DNA from: Zingiber officinale
Taxonomy: Eukaryota; Streptophyta; Magnoliopsida; Zingiberales; Zingiberaceae
Assembly (NCBI RefSeq): GCF_018446385.1
Contig: NC_056000.1
Span: forward strand, 34,757,511 to 34,821,510
Reading direction: 5' to 3'
Length of the DNA stretch: 64,000 bases
The notes beneath the pieces are model-generated. The model saw only the letters and a list, made by a program, of their open reading frames with translations. It made no database searches and was not told the DNA's origin. Made by a program: the position numbers and the translations under genes. Shown here piece by piece: positions 1-11,100 of the stretch (position 1 is its first letter; each line of letters begins with the position of its first letter).

Positions 1-250
1 CGGACGCTTGAACACACTGAGATCTGCATCTAAAGAAAGGTTGCTGTCGGGATTGCGAAGGGCACGCAACAAAGGTATAATCCTATCATGTAACTTAGTA
101 TAGATTATTATTAGAAAATGTTTCTTCCCTTCCCATGGATCTGTTGGATAGAGGATCTAGTAATTTTTTCGCTGCGCTTTCGCGTGTTTAGGGCGCTAGA
201 TCCCTAATTCCTTAATTAACATGAGTGTATATATGGAAATAAATTATAAT
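1..250. other. unclassified left edge
   Basis: No gene is visible. The stretch around 160-212 (TTTTTTCGCTGCGCTTTCGC, then CGCTAGATCCCT) resembles the last bases of some copia LTRs just before their primer site, so this may be the tail of another LTR cut by the window edge. That is an impression only; no partner copy lies in the window. Confidence 0.25.
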
Positions 251-390
251 TGTAGTCAACTATAATTAATTAAGGATCTCTTTCTTAATTAATATGTGTA
301 AATATGTATAAATGAAGACGCTCATATGTAATATACATACAAAAAATATATTTCTCATTTCTCTCTGAGCTTCATCATTAAGTTTCATCA
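251..390 (+). repeat. 5' LTR of element A (short; left edge approximate)
   Basis: The segment 268-390 matches 20339-20461, with the shared run CTTAATTAA, then TGTAAAT/TGTATAAATG, and CATCATTAAGTTTC near the end. It ends CATCA directly before the primer site. The left edge is guessed from the first TG (TGTAGTCAAC). An LTR of about 140 bp is short but within the range of small copia lineages. Confidence 0.5.
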
Positions 391-402
391 TGGTATCAGA
401 GC
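391..402 (+). other. primer binding site of element A
   Basis: TGGTATCAGAGC is the standard copia primer site complementary to the 3' end of initiator methionine tRNA. It directly follows the LTR and fixes the plus orientation of A. Confidence 0.85.
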
Positions 403-699
403 ATTAAAATTCAGTCACTGCTGCCCTCTTTTTTTCAAGCAACGTTTTCTCACACCAATAACAAGACGAAGATTTGAACAACCCTCTTCTCTTTTCTACC
501 TGCTTCTTTATTTTATCCAAAATATTATTCGTCTTACATGACAACTATGTATTGGAAGTTGGTTGAGAGTTGCTCTTAACATTGCTCCCTTCGTCAGCAG
601 TCTTCTCTAATGATCGTCTTGGTCTCTTCCCCTTATGTCGATCTTCGCTGTGTGCTTATTACTTCAATGGAAGCTTCTAAATTTTCTTAATACATCCCC

Positions 700-1604
700 C
701 ATCCTATTAATATTGCATTTGATGGAACAAACTACGATTTGTGGGCTGAAGAAATGTGTAGTTGAGTAAAGGAAGACTTTTTTGGCACATTGTTACAGGT
801 AAAATACCTAAACCCACACAAAAGCTAGATGAAGCAAAATATATGTTTACAGAGCGTCTGGTCACTTAGGATGGCATGAACCACCAAATTTTGACATGGC
901 TTCAAAATACTTATGCTAAGGGAATTAAGCTCGACTTTTGACATTTTGATACTGCTCAAGAGGTATGAAATTTCTTAAAGAAGCGGTATTCTACATCTGA
1001 TATTGTCAACCAATTTTAGCTATATGGAGACTTCATCAAATGCAACAACAACCAGAACAAACAAGTCATAACTGTCTCGAAATTAGAAGAAATCTGGAAT
1101 CATATTGCACTTGGTGATCTTGTATGGCCAAGTACTAACACAGTTACCATCTATAACAATCTCCGTGATCGTCAAGATATCTGGCACTTGTTGATGACTC
1201 TCCGAGATGACTTTGAGTCTATTAGAAGTTCTCTTTTTCATCGAGGATCCTTGCCAAACCTCAACACTGTAATTAAGGAGTTAATCATCGAAGAGACTCA
1301 TTTACATGCTCTACACTTAGAAAAGTTTGTATCTTCAGTTGACACTGTCTTGGTTGTTCAGACACCTTAGCATTCTATCAAAAAAATCATACAGAGGCTC
1401 CTGTAATTATTGCAAAAAGCCTGGACATCATATTTTTGAATGTAGAAAATTGATCTACAAAAATGTCGCACAAGGTCAATCATCCAAGGTTTTTCACCCT
1501 GTATCTTCTTCTGCTGCTGCTATTGCCACAGATAGTTCAATAGAGAGTACCTCCCCAGAATTATTATTTAAAGACCTTCAGTTACTTCTCCAACATCTCC
1601 AATC
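700..1604 (+). pseudogene. gag remnant of copia element A
   Basis: Conceptual translation shows the start typical of copia gag (INIAFDGTNYDLWAEEM at about 706-756), a UBN2-like stretch (LMTLRDDFESIRSSLFHRGS) near 1190-1250, and a CCHC zinc knuckle CNYCKKPGHHIFEC at about 1402-1443. The order and spacing fit a Ty1/copia capsid-nucleocapsid protein. The region is decayed and is interrupted by element B right after 1609. Confidence 0.75.
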
Positions 1605-1609
1605 ATATG
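1605..1609. repeat. target-site duplication ATATG, left copy (element B)
   Basis: ATATG precedes the TGTTGGGACC terminus of B at 1610 and recurs at 9374-9378 after the terminus ending CCAACA. Element A's coding sequence resumes directly afterwards, so this is a true insertion scar. Confidence 0.9.
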
Positions 1610-2109
1610 TGTTGGGACCGAATAGTAGCTAGAGGGGGGGGGGTGAATAGCTCGTCGCGTGCTAAGTGCTCGTTGCAGCTTGTTTCTTCAGAAATACGCA
1701 GCGGAAAATACAGAAACAAACTACACAATGCTAACAAGGAGGGTTTACTTGGTATCCATCTCACAAGAGGTAGTCGTCCAAGGATCCACACCTACTCATG
1801 CACCCTCCACTAAGAAATCACTCCTTTTCGGTAATTACCGAAGGCGGAGAAGCCCTACAAGCTCACAGTACAAGAAGAAAGAAAGGAAAACAAATACAAG
1901 CAATATCTTACAGGTTTTACAACTGAAAACCCTAACTCTAGCTTTCTTATTCAGCTGTAGATCCGCCTCTTGACTTGGAAGACCTCCAAGAACCTTCAAG
2001 AACTGGCGGTGAGAACCCTGTGGAGAAGCTCTGTGATCGCTGGTGAAGATCGGAAGAAATGACCGAGAGTTCTACCGAAGGAATCGCACGCCTGCAGCCT
2101 TTATCTGCG

Positions 2110-2465
2110 CCAACGGTCGGATCCCGATCGATTGGATTGCTCCCAATCGATCGGGGAGGCTTTGAATCGATCCACTGATCGATCCAGAGCGCCTCTGTGC
2201 TCTGGGAATTTGCCTGGATCAATCAGCTGATTGATCTAGGGCTTATCGTGACAAATCACAGCTTCTCAATCGATCCACTGATCGATTGGGGCCTCTGGAT
2301 CGATCCCCTGATCGATCCAGCAGGCTTCTGTGCGCTTGCGATTGCCTCCCAATCGATCCACTGATCGATTGGGACGAAGGCTTCTCGCGAGGACTCCCCA
2401 ATAGATCAACTGATCGATTGGGCTCCAGCCAATCGATCGACTGATCGATCCAGCTGCTAGTTTTT
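2110..2465. repeat. palindrome array in LTR of B (AATCGATC ... GATCGATT)
   Basis: Short blocks such as AATCGATCCACTGATCGATT recur about every 30-60 bases, with variants (TGGATCGATCCCCTGATCGA, AATCGATCGACTGATCGATC). Each block is close to self-complementary and could fold into a small hairpin. The same array occurs in the partner LTR and inside the element. Confidence 0.85.
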
Positions 2466-2749
2466 GCCCAAAACCAAGTCCCAAACCCCCAAACCAACAT
2501 CCGGTCAATCCATGACCTGTTGGTTCATCCTGCCTAGCATCCGATCACCCTTGACCTGCTAGAACTCGCTCACCAAGTGTCCGGTCAATCCCTTTGACCC
2601 ACTTGAACTTTTTTCCTTTTGCTAAGTATCCGGTCAATCCCTTTGACCTACTTGGACTTTTCTCCTCTTACCAAGTATTCGGTCAATTTCTTTGACCTAC
2701 TTGGACTTTAACCAGATGTCTGGTCACCCTTGACCCATTTGGATTTCCC

Positions 2750-3170
2750 TGTACATGGCTTCACTCACCAGGACTTCCCTTCTGCCTAGCTTCACTCACT
2801 AGGACTTCTCCTCTGCCTGGCTTCACTCACCAGGTCTTTCACCTAGCTTCACTCACTAGGATTTTCACCTGGCTTCACTCACCAGGATTTTCCTCTGCCT
2901 GGCTTCACTCACCAGGACTTTCACCTAGCTTCACTCATTAGTATTTTCACCTGGCTTCACTCACCAGGATTTTCCTCTACCTGGCTTCACTCACCAGGAC
3001 TTTCACTTAGCTCCACTCACTAGGATTTCCTCACTGCCTAGCTTCACTCACCAGGTCTTTCCTTCTGCCTGGCTTCACTCACCAGGTCTTTCCTTCTGTC
3101 TGGCTTCACTCACCAGGTCTTCCACCTGACTTCACTCACCAGGATTTCCCTTCTTCCTAACATTCCAGTT
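2750..3170. repeat. minisatellite in LTR of B
   Basis: About fourteen imperfect units of 24-32 bases built around CTGGCTTCACTCACCAGG, alternating with CTAGCTTCACTCACTAGG. Each unit begins and ends with complementary bases (CCTGG ... CCAGG), so every unit is itself a potential small stem. Confidence 0.85.
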
Positions 3171-3370
3171 AGGACTTCCCAGTCAAGTATCTGGTCAACC
3201 TTGACCTACTTGACTCTTCTTCAACCAACCTGATCAGACCTTGATCAGAGGGGAATTGCACCAAACAATCTCCCCAAATGAACAACTGCATTGTCAAACA
3301 TCGAAACCCAAACCTAGACTCAAGCTTGGTCAACCAGGTCAACCTTGACTTGAGAGATATTGCACTAACA

Positions 3371-3384
3371 ATCTCTCCATTTTT
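3371..3384 (-). other. polypurine tract of element B
   Basis: On the minus strand AAAAATGGAGAGAT directly precedes the LTR start TGTTAGTGC, the expected place for the plus-strand primer of an LTR element. Confidence 0.65.
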
Positions 3385-5700
3385 GATGTTTGACAATACC
3401 TCATTTAAGTTAGGCTAATCCCATAGCCTAAACCTCCTTCATGCCACTAGGTAATGAAGACGTAAGTTAAACCCTACATTCTCCCCCTAAGAGGGCAAAC
3501 TCCTTCTTAGATAATGAAGGTCTAACTTAAACCCTTTCATTCTCCCCCTATTGGCACACATCAAATACACACATGCCTCATCTTCGGGCACACATCAACA
3601 AATTCACTTGTTGAAAAACTCTCCCCTTTGAGACTCTCCCCCTGAAGAGTTGCTCATCATTTTTCACAACTTCACTCGTTGTGATCAACACGATAATGAA
3701 GGTCTCATACCCTCCATTATCATCAATGCTCGCCCTTGAGCATTAACAAGGTCCAATAACCCAAATGAAGGTCTCATACCCTTCATTTGTATCGAATGCT
3801 CTTCCATGAGCATATACCAACTTGAATCACTTGAACAATGAGGATATCCACTCCCCATTCAGGTTCAAACGCTCAACCTTGAGCATGTTCTTAAAAAAAA
3901 AAGGTTAACCACCTTCCAAGGTTCATGAAAAATAGTTTTCATGTCCTTAAAGAGTACCTCCCCCTAAAGACATGGTCGTACCTTTTATCATTGCACCAAC
4001 AATGACTTGGAATCCCTAAACCTTTAGGAAACCCAAATTTAGAAGTTTGGAGGTTCATAAATTCAATAATGAAATTAAACCTCAACCTAAAATTCAATTT
4101 AGTCTTCCTCAACCAATCCATCCTTGTTTTCAACATGAAAACACCCTTTTTATGTATACAAATGTATTTTGAGGGGTTAGGAATGGTTCCTAGACTAAAC
4201 AAGGGTCAAACCACTGAAAATCAGCTTTCCCAGCTGAAATCAGGTTCCCCAATCGATTGGAGTTGGGTCCCAATCGATTTCATTGCCTTGAATCGATCCA
4301 CTGATCGATTCAGCCAGTCTGGATCGATCGACTGATTGATCCAGCGAGCTTCTGCTCGCGAGAATGATCGTCTCAATCGATCGGCTAATCGATTGAGGAA
4401 CTCCAATCGATCGGGTGATCGATTGGAGACCTGAAATTGCTAAAATTCAATTTCAGCCAATTTCAGAAACCCCTAAAAAATTCTACAAAATTTCAAAAAT
4501 CATGAAAATTCGTGTAGATATTATTTAGGGTATACTTTATCATGGAAAAATAGTTTTCTAAGAAAATACATCATACTTTCAAAGATGGACACAAACTTGA
4601 AAACTTGCAAAAGCTTTAGTGTTTTCTTTAAGTTTGTGTCTAACTATTCAATGGTGATCACTATCAAAAGATAGTCTTCACCAAGATTTTCCAAAAGCAT
4701 TTTAAAATGATTTTCAAAACCAATATCCCACCATGTTCCTTGGGCTTAATGCACATGACTTGTACATTAGCTTTCCCAATAATGGGAACACACATAACTA
4801 TGTGTTTTGATGAACTTAAAACTCAAAAGAATGCACTAAATCAACATCTTGAGTTTTGTTCATCATCCTAACATCTCACTTGTATCCAATGTGCACTCAA
4901 ACACATACAAGTCACCTTATGGGTCTTTGTGAGATGTAAAATTTGGTTTTGCCCTAATCTAGAGATCATGCATATCTATCTAGGCATTTTTGTATATATT
5001 GAACATCCACTTAGGATGTCACTTGTTGATACTTGTTGATAAATGCCTTTTGTCCTTAATTTTAAGGAAATAAACATAATGCATGATAATGTTATGGCAT
5101 ACATCAAAATGGAATAATTTTCAAAAGAAAATTTCCTATAACTACATGATGTATGTATGTCATGACATGGTATTTTTGTGTTTTTCATAATAAGGTATGA
5201 ATGCAAAAATAAATATGATGTCATGGCATATAATGGGCAAACAATCATGACAAGGTTTAGCATAAATAAAGTACCTACATTACCTATCTAAGTGTCCTTA
5301 ACCCTTAGCTAAGTTAGAAATTAAACCTAGATTGCCCTCTAAACGCTCCAAGAAAATGCCAAAACCTAAATTGGCATTTCTAGTTCTCTTGATTAATTTA
5401 TGCCAATTGAAATTAAGCTTATTCCTCAAGTGTTGGCATATTTTATTTTTTCACAAGAGTAGCACTAAGAAAATACCAAAATCCCAACTTGGTATTTCCT
5501 TATGTTTTCCCAATATGTGCCATTTTAAAATAAAATCAATACTTCTCTGATTTGGCACATTTTACTCTTTCAAAGAGTAAATCATACATTTATTTCATTT
5601 TCAAAGGTTAATGATAACCTTGAAAATGTTCCTTGAGTGTCAATTTCTTTAAAGTTGGGTTAACTACCCTTCTTCTTATAGTTGACACTCTCTAACCCAT
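3385..5700 (-). other. non-coding internal region of element B
   Basis: AT-rich sequence with runs of CTCCCCC and repeated short phrases (AATGAAGGTCTCATACC). No conserved protein domain is visible on either strand. The LTR-type palindromes reappear at 4240-4430. Repeated 'TTGGCA...' phrases near 5350-5580 give short open frames of no recognised family. Confidence 0.5.
4240..4432. repeat. internal copy of B's palindrome array
   Basis: AATCGATCCACTGATCGATT, GATCGATCGACTGATTGATC and AATCGATCGGGTGATCGATT recur here, far from either LTR. This shows that the motif belongs to the family and not only to its LTR. Confidence 0.75.
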
Positions 5701-6054
5701 CTATGGGGTAGAGAAAATGCTCCTAGGAACCCAAAACCTATTGGTGCTCCTTGGATGCTCTAGGTATTCACTAGGGATAACTTCCCTAGATACCTTTCTA
5801 GTGACCTTGTTTGACTTCTTAGAAGCCTTGGTCACCTTTTCTAGGTCAACCCTAGGGATTGCTTCCCTTGTGACCTTCTTTGTGACTTTCTTAGACTTCT
5901 TGGAAGTCTTAGTCACATTTGTTGTAAAAATACTTTTAGGGATGACCTCCCTAGTATTCTTGACTTGACCACTAGACCTAGGGTTTGTTCCATAACTATA
6001 TGAAACTCTATGGTAGGAAATTACATCCTTCTTGACCTTTGGTTTGTATCCCAA
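5701..6054 (-). pseudogene. C-terminal gag-region segment of element B with internal repeats
   Basis: The open frame contains two copies of a lysine-rich unit of about 27 residues (VTKTSKKSKKVTKKVTREAI and VTKASKKSNKVTRKVSREVI), then STNRFWVPRSIF. A related WVPKAYLTTRVGLNQY motif lies in element C, so this appears to be a shared C-terminal gag feature of this lineage. The basic repeat suggests nucleic-acid binding, which is inference. Confidence 0.5.
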
Positions 6055-6250
6055 ACCTTTATGACCATTGGATGACTTTGATACTTTTAAACCTAGGTTT
6101 TTACCCTTAGACTCTTGTGTTCCATTTGTGATTTTTCTAAGGGTCTTCTATAATTTATCAAGTCTTGACCTCAAGACTTGATTTTCTTCCCATAAATCTT
6201 CAACCTTAGGTTTTTCACTAAAACCTTGATTTTTCTTCTTCTTAGGCAAA

Positions 6251-7495
6251 TTACCTAGAATCCTTAGGGTTCTTGCCTAAATTCCTATCTACCTTTCTAA
6301 ACCTAGGTTGAGAGGTTTTAGCATGATAAGCTACATGATTTTCCTTAACTTTATCATGCTTCCTATTTTCATGGTAAATAGCATTAAAATGATATAAGTT
6401 AGAACTAGCATGCTTTTTACCATAATTTAAAGGGGTAAGCTTAATAAAGGTTACCTTTCTTTTTACCTTGGAGGCTCCCCCTTGAATTGAGCTTCCTCCT
6501 TGAGCCTTGACCACCTTCTTCCCCTTAGGCCATTGACTTCGATAATGCCCTCTTTGTTGGCACAAGAAGCACACAATGTGCTCCTTGCTCTTCTTTGTTG
6601 TGGGGATGACCTCCTTGGGCTTCTCCTTGCCCTTTTGTGCCACTTGGCCCTTCTTCTTGGCCAATTTTGGACACTTGCTTTTGTAGTTCCCATTCTCCCT
6701 ACACTCAAAACATATAATATGATTTTTATTATTAATTGAAATACTTTTACCTTCACATGTAGGGATGACACTTGGTCCTCCATGTGATGTAGATGTAGAG
6801 GCTTCCTCTTGATCCAATAATGATATTCCTCCATTTGATTTGACTTGACTTGTGGAGGTGGAAGCTTCTTCATCCTCTTCTTCTTTTGACCCGGATGTGG
6901 AGGCTTCTCCTTCTTCTTGATCCGGTGTCACCAAAAATTGCTCCCCCTCAATCCTAGAGGTGGAGGCTTCATCATCTTGTACATGGAACATGGAGTATGC
7001 TCCCTCCTTGTTCCCTTAATTGCATTCCCTCGAAGATGAAGCTTCTTCTTGGACTTCTTCTTCGGAAGTTGAGAATCTCTCAACTTCGGAGTCCTCCTCT
7101 TGGTCTTGCTCCAATGAGTCGCCCTCTTTGGATTCCTCTTGATTCGGTACAGTGGAGGGTTCTTCATGGAGCTTAGCCAACTTGCTCAAAAGCTCTTTGA
7201 CATCTTCATATTGTCCAATTTTGCATAGAATTATGCTAGACAATAAATTAACCAATAATTTGGTTACCTTGTTATTTGCTTCGCACCTTTGGACTTGCTC
7301 CGGGCTCCATTTGCTTCTCTTGAGAACTTTGCTCTTTGAATTCGTTGGAGCTTCGAAGCCTTCCATAAGAGCAAACCATTGCTCTATCTCCACCATTAAG
7401 AAGTTTTTGATCCTTGATTTCCAAAGATCGAAGCTTGTAGATGTGTACGGTGGAGCCACCCTTGTGTCAAATCCAAGTCCATCTTGGAATTGCAT
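6251..7495 (-). pseudogene. gag of element B (copia type, two zinc knuckles)
   Basis: Reading leftwards from 7495, the capsid part contains STSFDLWKSRIKNFL and IEQWFALMEGFEAP, as in DUF4219/UBN2 gag proteins. KVTKLLVNLLSSIILCKIGQYEDVKELLSKLAKLHEEPS follows, then an acidic linker rich in E and S. Two knuckles come next: CFECRENGNYKSKC and CFLCQQRGHYRSQW (the second departs from CCHC). The start lies 120 bases past the primer site, as usual for gag. The reading frame is broken. No pol follows. Confidence 0.8.
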
Positions 7496-7614
7496 CTTGA
7501 AGTTGAGCTTCTTGAATTCTTTGACTTTGCAGAATTTGCTCCAATTTCTTCACCCTCTAGCTCTTCTTGCTATGTTTGCCCCTTCCGGCGATGATTCCGG
7601 TGAAGAGCAACCTT

Positions 7615-7626
7615 GCTCTGATACCA
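7615..7626 (-). other. primer binding site of element B
   Basis: GCTCTGATACCA on the plus strand is TGGTATCAGAGC on the minus strand, complementary to initiator tRNA-Met, lying two bases inside the LTR boundary. It sets the element's orientation as minus. Confidence 0.9.
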
Positions 7627-8139
7627 CTTGTTGGGACCGAAAAGTAGCTAGAGGGGGGTGAATAGCTCGTCGCGTGCTAAGTGCTCGTTGCAGTTTGTTT
7701 CTTCAGAAATAGCAGCGGAAAATACAGAAACAAACTACACAATGCTAACAAGGAGGGTTTACTTGGTATCCACCTCACAAGAGGTGACTAGTCCAAGGAT
7801 CCACACCTACTCACGCACCCTCCACTAAGAAATCACTTCTTTTCGGTAATTACCGAAGACGGAGAAGCCCTACAAGCTCACAATACAAGAAGAAAGAAAG
7901 GAAAACAAATACAAGCAATATCTTACAGGTTTTACAACTGAAAACCCTAACCCTAGCTTTCTTCTTCAGTTGTAGATCCGCCTCTTGACTTGGAAGACCT
8001 CCAAGAACCTTCAAGAACTGGCGGTGAGAACCCTGTGGAGAAGCTCTGTGATCGCTGGTGAAGATCGGAAGAAATGGCCGAGAGTTCTACCGAAGGAATC
8101 GCACGCCTGCAGCCTTTATATGCGCCAACGGTCGGATCC

Positions 8140-8460
8140 CGATCGATTGGATTGCTCCCAATCGATCGGGGAGGCTTTGGATCGATCCAGAACGCCTCTG
8201 TGCTCTGGGAATTTGCCTAGATCGATCAGCTGATTGATCCAGGGCTTATCGCGACAAATCACAGCTTCTCAATCGATCCACTGATCGATTGGGGCCTCTG
8301 GATCGATCCCCTGATCGATCCAACAGGCTTCTGTGCGCTCGCGATTGCCTCCCAATCGATCCATTGATCGATTGGGACAAAGGCTTCTCGCGAGAACTCC
8401 CCAATCGATCGACCGATCGATTGGGCTCCAGCCAATCGATCGACTGATCGATCCAGCTGC
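8140..8460. repeat. palindrome array in the second LTR of B
   Basis: Repeated AATCGATC ... GATCGATT blocks as in the partner LTR, for example AATCGATCCATTGATCGATT near 8356. Confidence 0.8.
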
Positions 8461-8756
8461 TAGTTTTTGCCTAAAACCAAGTCTCAAGCCCCCAAACCAA
8501 CATCCGGTCAATCCATGACCTGTTGGTTCATCCTGCCTAGCATCCGATCACCCTTGACCTGCTAGAACTCGCTCACCAAGTGTCCGGTCAATCCCTTTGA
8601 CCCACTTGGACTTTTCTCCTTTTGCTAAGTATCTGGTCAATCCCTTTGACCTACTTGGACTTTTCTCCTCTTGCCAAGTATCTGGTCAATTCCTTTGACC
8701 TACTTGGACTTTCACCAGACGTCTAGTCACCCTTGACCCATCTGGATTTCCCTATG

Positions 8757-9165
8757 CCTGGCTTCACTCACTAGGACTTCCTTTCTGCCTAGCTTCACTC
8801 ACTAGGACTTCTCCTCTGCCTGGCTTCACTCACCAGGTCTTTCACCTAGCTTCACTCACTAGGATTTTCACCTGGCTTCACTCACCAGGATTTTCCTCTG
8901 CCTGACTTCACTCACCAGGACTTTCACCTAGCTTCACTCACTAGGATTTTCACCTGGCTTCACTCACCAGGATTTTCCTCTGCCTGGCTTCACTCACCAG
9001 GACTTTCACCTAGCTTCACTCACTAGGATTTCCTCACTGCCTAGCTTCACTCACTAGGTCTTTCCTTCTGCCTGGCTTCACTCACCAGGTCTTTCCTTCT
9101 ATCTGGCTTCACTCACCAGGTCTTCCACCTGACTTCACTCACCAGGATTTCCCTTCTGCCTAACA
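8757..9165. repeat. minisatellite in the second LTR of B
   Basis: CTGGCTTCACTCACCAGG and CTAGCTTCACTCACTAGG units of 24-32 bases, in the same order as at 2750-3170. Confidence 0.85.
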
Positions 9166-9373
9166 TCCCAGTTAGGTCTTCCCAGTCAAGTAGCTGGTCA
9201 ACCTTGACCTACTTGACTCTTCTTCAACCAACCTGATCAGACCCTGATTAGAGGAGAATTGCACCAAACAATCTCCCCAAATGAACAACTGCATTGTCAA
9301 ACATCGAAACCCAAACATAGACTCAAGCTTGGTCAACCAGGTCAACCTTGACTTGAGAGATATTGCACCAACA

Positions 9374-9781
9374 ATATGGTACTGTATCTTCCCCTACCCT
9401 ATCTATTACTTCAGGTACTTCTATCTCATGGTTCTTTGATTATGGTTGTTGCAATCATATGACTTCTAAATCCTCTATTTTTACGTCTTCTAGAAATCCA
9501 TCTATTTCACATATTGCTCACACCGTTGATAATATTACATTACATGTTCAAAGTATATACACTACTCAAACCACTACTTTGTCTTTACCTGATACTTTTA
9601 TTGTTCCAAAACCATCCCTTAATCTAATATCTATTGAACAATTATGTAACCTTGGCTTTAAGTTATCATTTTAAGTAATGATTGTAATGTGCATGATCCA
9701 TAGACGGGCAAGATCCTTGGAACAGGGCGTAAGGTTGGTCGGTTGTTTGAACTGACTTTTCTAAACCTTCCATCACAAACC
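9374..9781 (+). pseudogene. protease / GAG-pre-integrase piece of element A
   Basis: After the second ATATG, the copia reading of A resumes. SISWFFDYGCCNHMTSKSSIF corresponds to the retropepsin region (copia proteins usually have D-[ST]-G here, followed by C-H-M-T). DTFIVPKPSLNLISIEQLCNLGF and a TGKILGTGRK-like stretch follow and match the segment before the pre-integrase domain. Pol beyond this is absent because element C begins at about 9782. Confidence 0.75.
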
Positions 9782-11086
9782 TGTTGAACTGACTTTTGAA
9801 AAATTGGTGTTTTTCTTTTTTAAGAACTCAATATACGGAGCGGAAAAAGAAATAGGCGGACGAAAATAAAGAGCACAGAGAGAACACAAGCAGTTTACTT
9901 GGTTCGGAGCCTTCAACGACTCCTACTCCAAGACTCAGGTTCTGCGGACCTATCAATGGGTAATCTACTAAAAGTCTCTTTCGGTACCTCCGGAAGAGGG
10001 AATTGAGTACAAGAGTGGGGACAATGTAACAGCTTACACTTCCCTTTTAAAGCAGTAGAATTAAGAATGCAACACTAATAAAAGGTTACCAACAAATTGG
10101 AGAGCTCGGTGTGTTGTTGTCAGTCTGCCGGAGATGATTTGGACGTCCCAGAAGTGTAGTTCGTAGGCAGACAGACTTTCTAGAGTAGGATCAGGAAGTA
10201 AGAGTAGTCAGAAGCTCAGACAAATGCGTAGTAGCTCGTAAATGTGTTGTTGATGAAACTTTGGGCGAGTAGGCTTATAAAGAGCATGGAAGGCGCATTC
10301 CATAGGTGTTGAAGGTGCCTCCAATGGGATAAATTTTATCCTGCAAATTCTATGCGTTATCTGATCCAAACGCTAAGTATTGTGTGTTATCTGCTCCGAC
10401 GTCATCTTCGGGCACTGCTTGAAGGCATCTTTGGACACTGTTCATCCGAAGGCTTTCCCTCCTTTTTGCCTTGTAAAATATGTTAGTCTAATAACAAAAC
10501 ATCTACTCTACAAAATAAAGTTAGCATAATAATAAGTGGTAGTAATTAGTTTCTATCCTCCCAGAACCAAAAACTAGTCAAGGTGTCAGATTAGGGATCC
10601 GAAATGGACCTAACCTAGACTGACGCCTACTGTCCCCTCGATCGAGACGTGTCCTCACTTAGTCACTCTTCTCTAGTGACTTACCTTTACTTATCATTTT
10701 TCTAGTTGTCCGGTTCGCAGACCCAACTAGACTTCTTGCCAGATATTTGATCAGCCCGTTAATTTATCTGGATTTCATACCAGCTATCCGATCGACCCAT
10801 TGACCTAGCTAGACTTTGCACCAATTATCTGATCAACTCGTTGACCTAGCTGAACTTTGCACCAACTATCCGGTCGACCCGTTGATCTAGTTAGACTTCT
10901 TGCCAGATATCCAGTCGGCTCGTTGACCTATCTGGACTTCGTGTCAGATATCTGGTCGGTCCGTTGACCTATCTGGTTAACTCCTGCACACTTGGTAAAG
11001 TAGTTAGATCACAACAATACCTAACTTAACTTACTTTGTCATTCATCAAAATCTTAGTTAAATTGTTAGTGCAAACTGCACAAACA
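9782..11086 (-). repeat. 3' LTR of element C (element orientation)
   Basis: On the minus strand it begins TGTTTGTGCAGTTTGC right after a purine tract and ends near AGTCAGTTCAACA, giving TG...CA termini. It carries repeats of the type GTTGACCTATCTGGACTTCG at 10730-10980, similar in style to the CCGGTCAATCCCTTTGACC repeats of B's LTR. The outer boundary is less sure because the 13-mer TGAACTGACTTTT occurs both in A (9748) and at the LTR edge (9785). Only one LTR copy is in the window. Confidence 0.65.
10725..10985. repeat. tandem repeats in LTR of C
   Basis: Five to six imperfect units of about 45 bases, each with a form of CCAGATATCCGGTCGACC followed by GTTGACCTAGCTAGACTT. The unit resembles the repeats at 2580-2720 in B, which implies shared LTR ancestry. 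Confidence 0.7.
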
Positions 11087-11100
11087 ATCTCCCCCTTTTT
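11087..11100 (-). other. polypurine tract of element C
   Basis: Minus-strand AAAAAGGGGGAGAT abuts the LTR start TGTTTGTGC. Its sequence and place parallel those of element B. Confidence 0.7.

Larger units (their letters stand above)
1610..3370 (-). repeat. 3' LTR of element B (element orientation)
   Basis: Matches 7629-9373 along its full length. On the minus strand it starts TGTTAGTGCAATATC and ends CGGTCCCAACA. It contains a block of AATCGATC-type palindromes, a block of roughly 50-bp repeats (TATCCGGTCAATCCCTTTGA) and a minisatellite of GGCTTCACTCACCAGG units. Confidence 0.9.
1610..9373 (-). mobile_element. gag-only (non-autonomous) copia-type LTR element B
   Basis: The 7.76-kb element has two closely similar LTRs (1610-3370 and 7629-9373) and a 5-bp duplication, ATATG. 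The tRNA-iMet primer site (7615-7626) and the purine tract (3371-3384) both read on the minus strand. The internal 4.26 kb encodes a gag with two zinc knuckles (6251-7495) and a gag-like C-terminal segment, but no protease, integrase, reverse transcriptase or RNase H is recognisable. That is the organisation of terminal-repeat-with-gag elements, which depend on a helper. The two LTRs look alike but carry visible differences, so B is moderately old. Its gag is broken. Confidence 0.85.
7629..9373 (-). repeat. 5' LTR of element B (element orientation)
   Basis: Partner of 1610-3370, with the same order of blocks: CCCCCCTCTAGC near the inner end, the palindrome array at 8140-8460, the TCCGGTCAATCCCTTTGACC repeats at 8580-8720, and the GGCTTCACTCACCAGG minisatellite at 8757-9165. 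On the minus strand it starts TGTTGGTGCAATATC. Confidence 0.9.

Noticed and set aside
1603-2508. Several open frames across the LTR of B, some 60-100 codons long, on both strands
   Set aside because: They follow the palindrome and CCCC tracts, recur in the second LTR with changes, and show Ser/Arg/Asp repeats (such as IDQSIDW) that come from the GATCGAT motif and not from a protein.
6463-6739. Overlapping frames in the gag region of B on both strands
   Set aside because: Shadows of the Lys/Glu-rich gag frame, with no independent domain.
9163-9362. Tandem CAGG/CCTGG units as a possible CRISPR-like or gene-related array
   Set aside because: They are imperfect, have no spacers of even size, and lie wholly inside an LTR present in two copies. 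CRISPR arrays do not occur in plant nuclear DNA.
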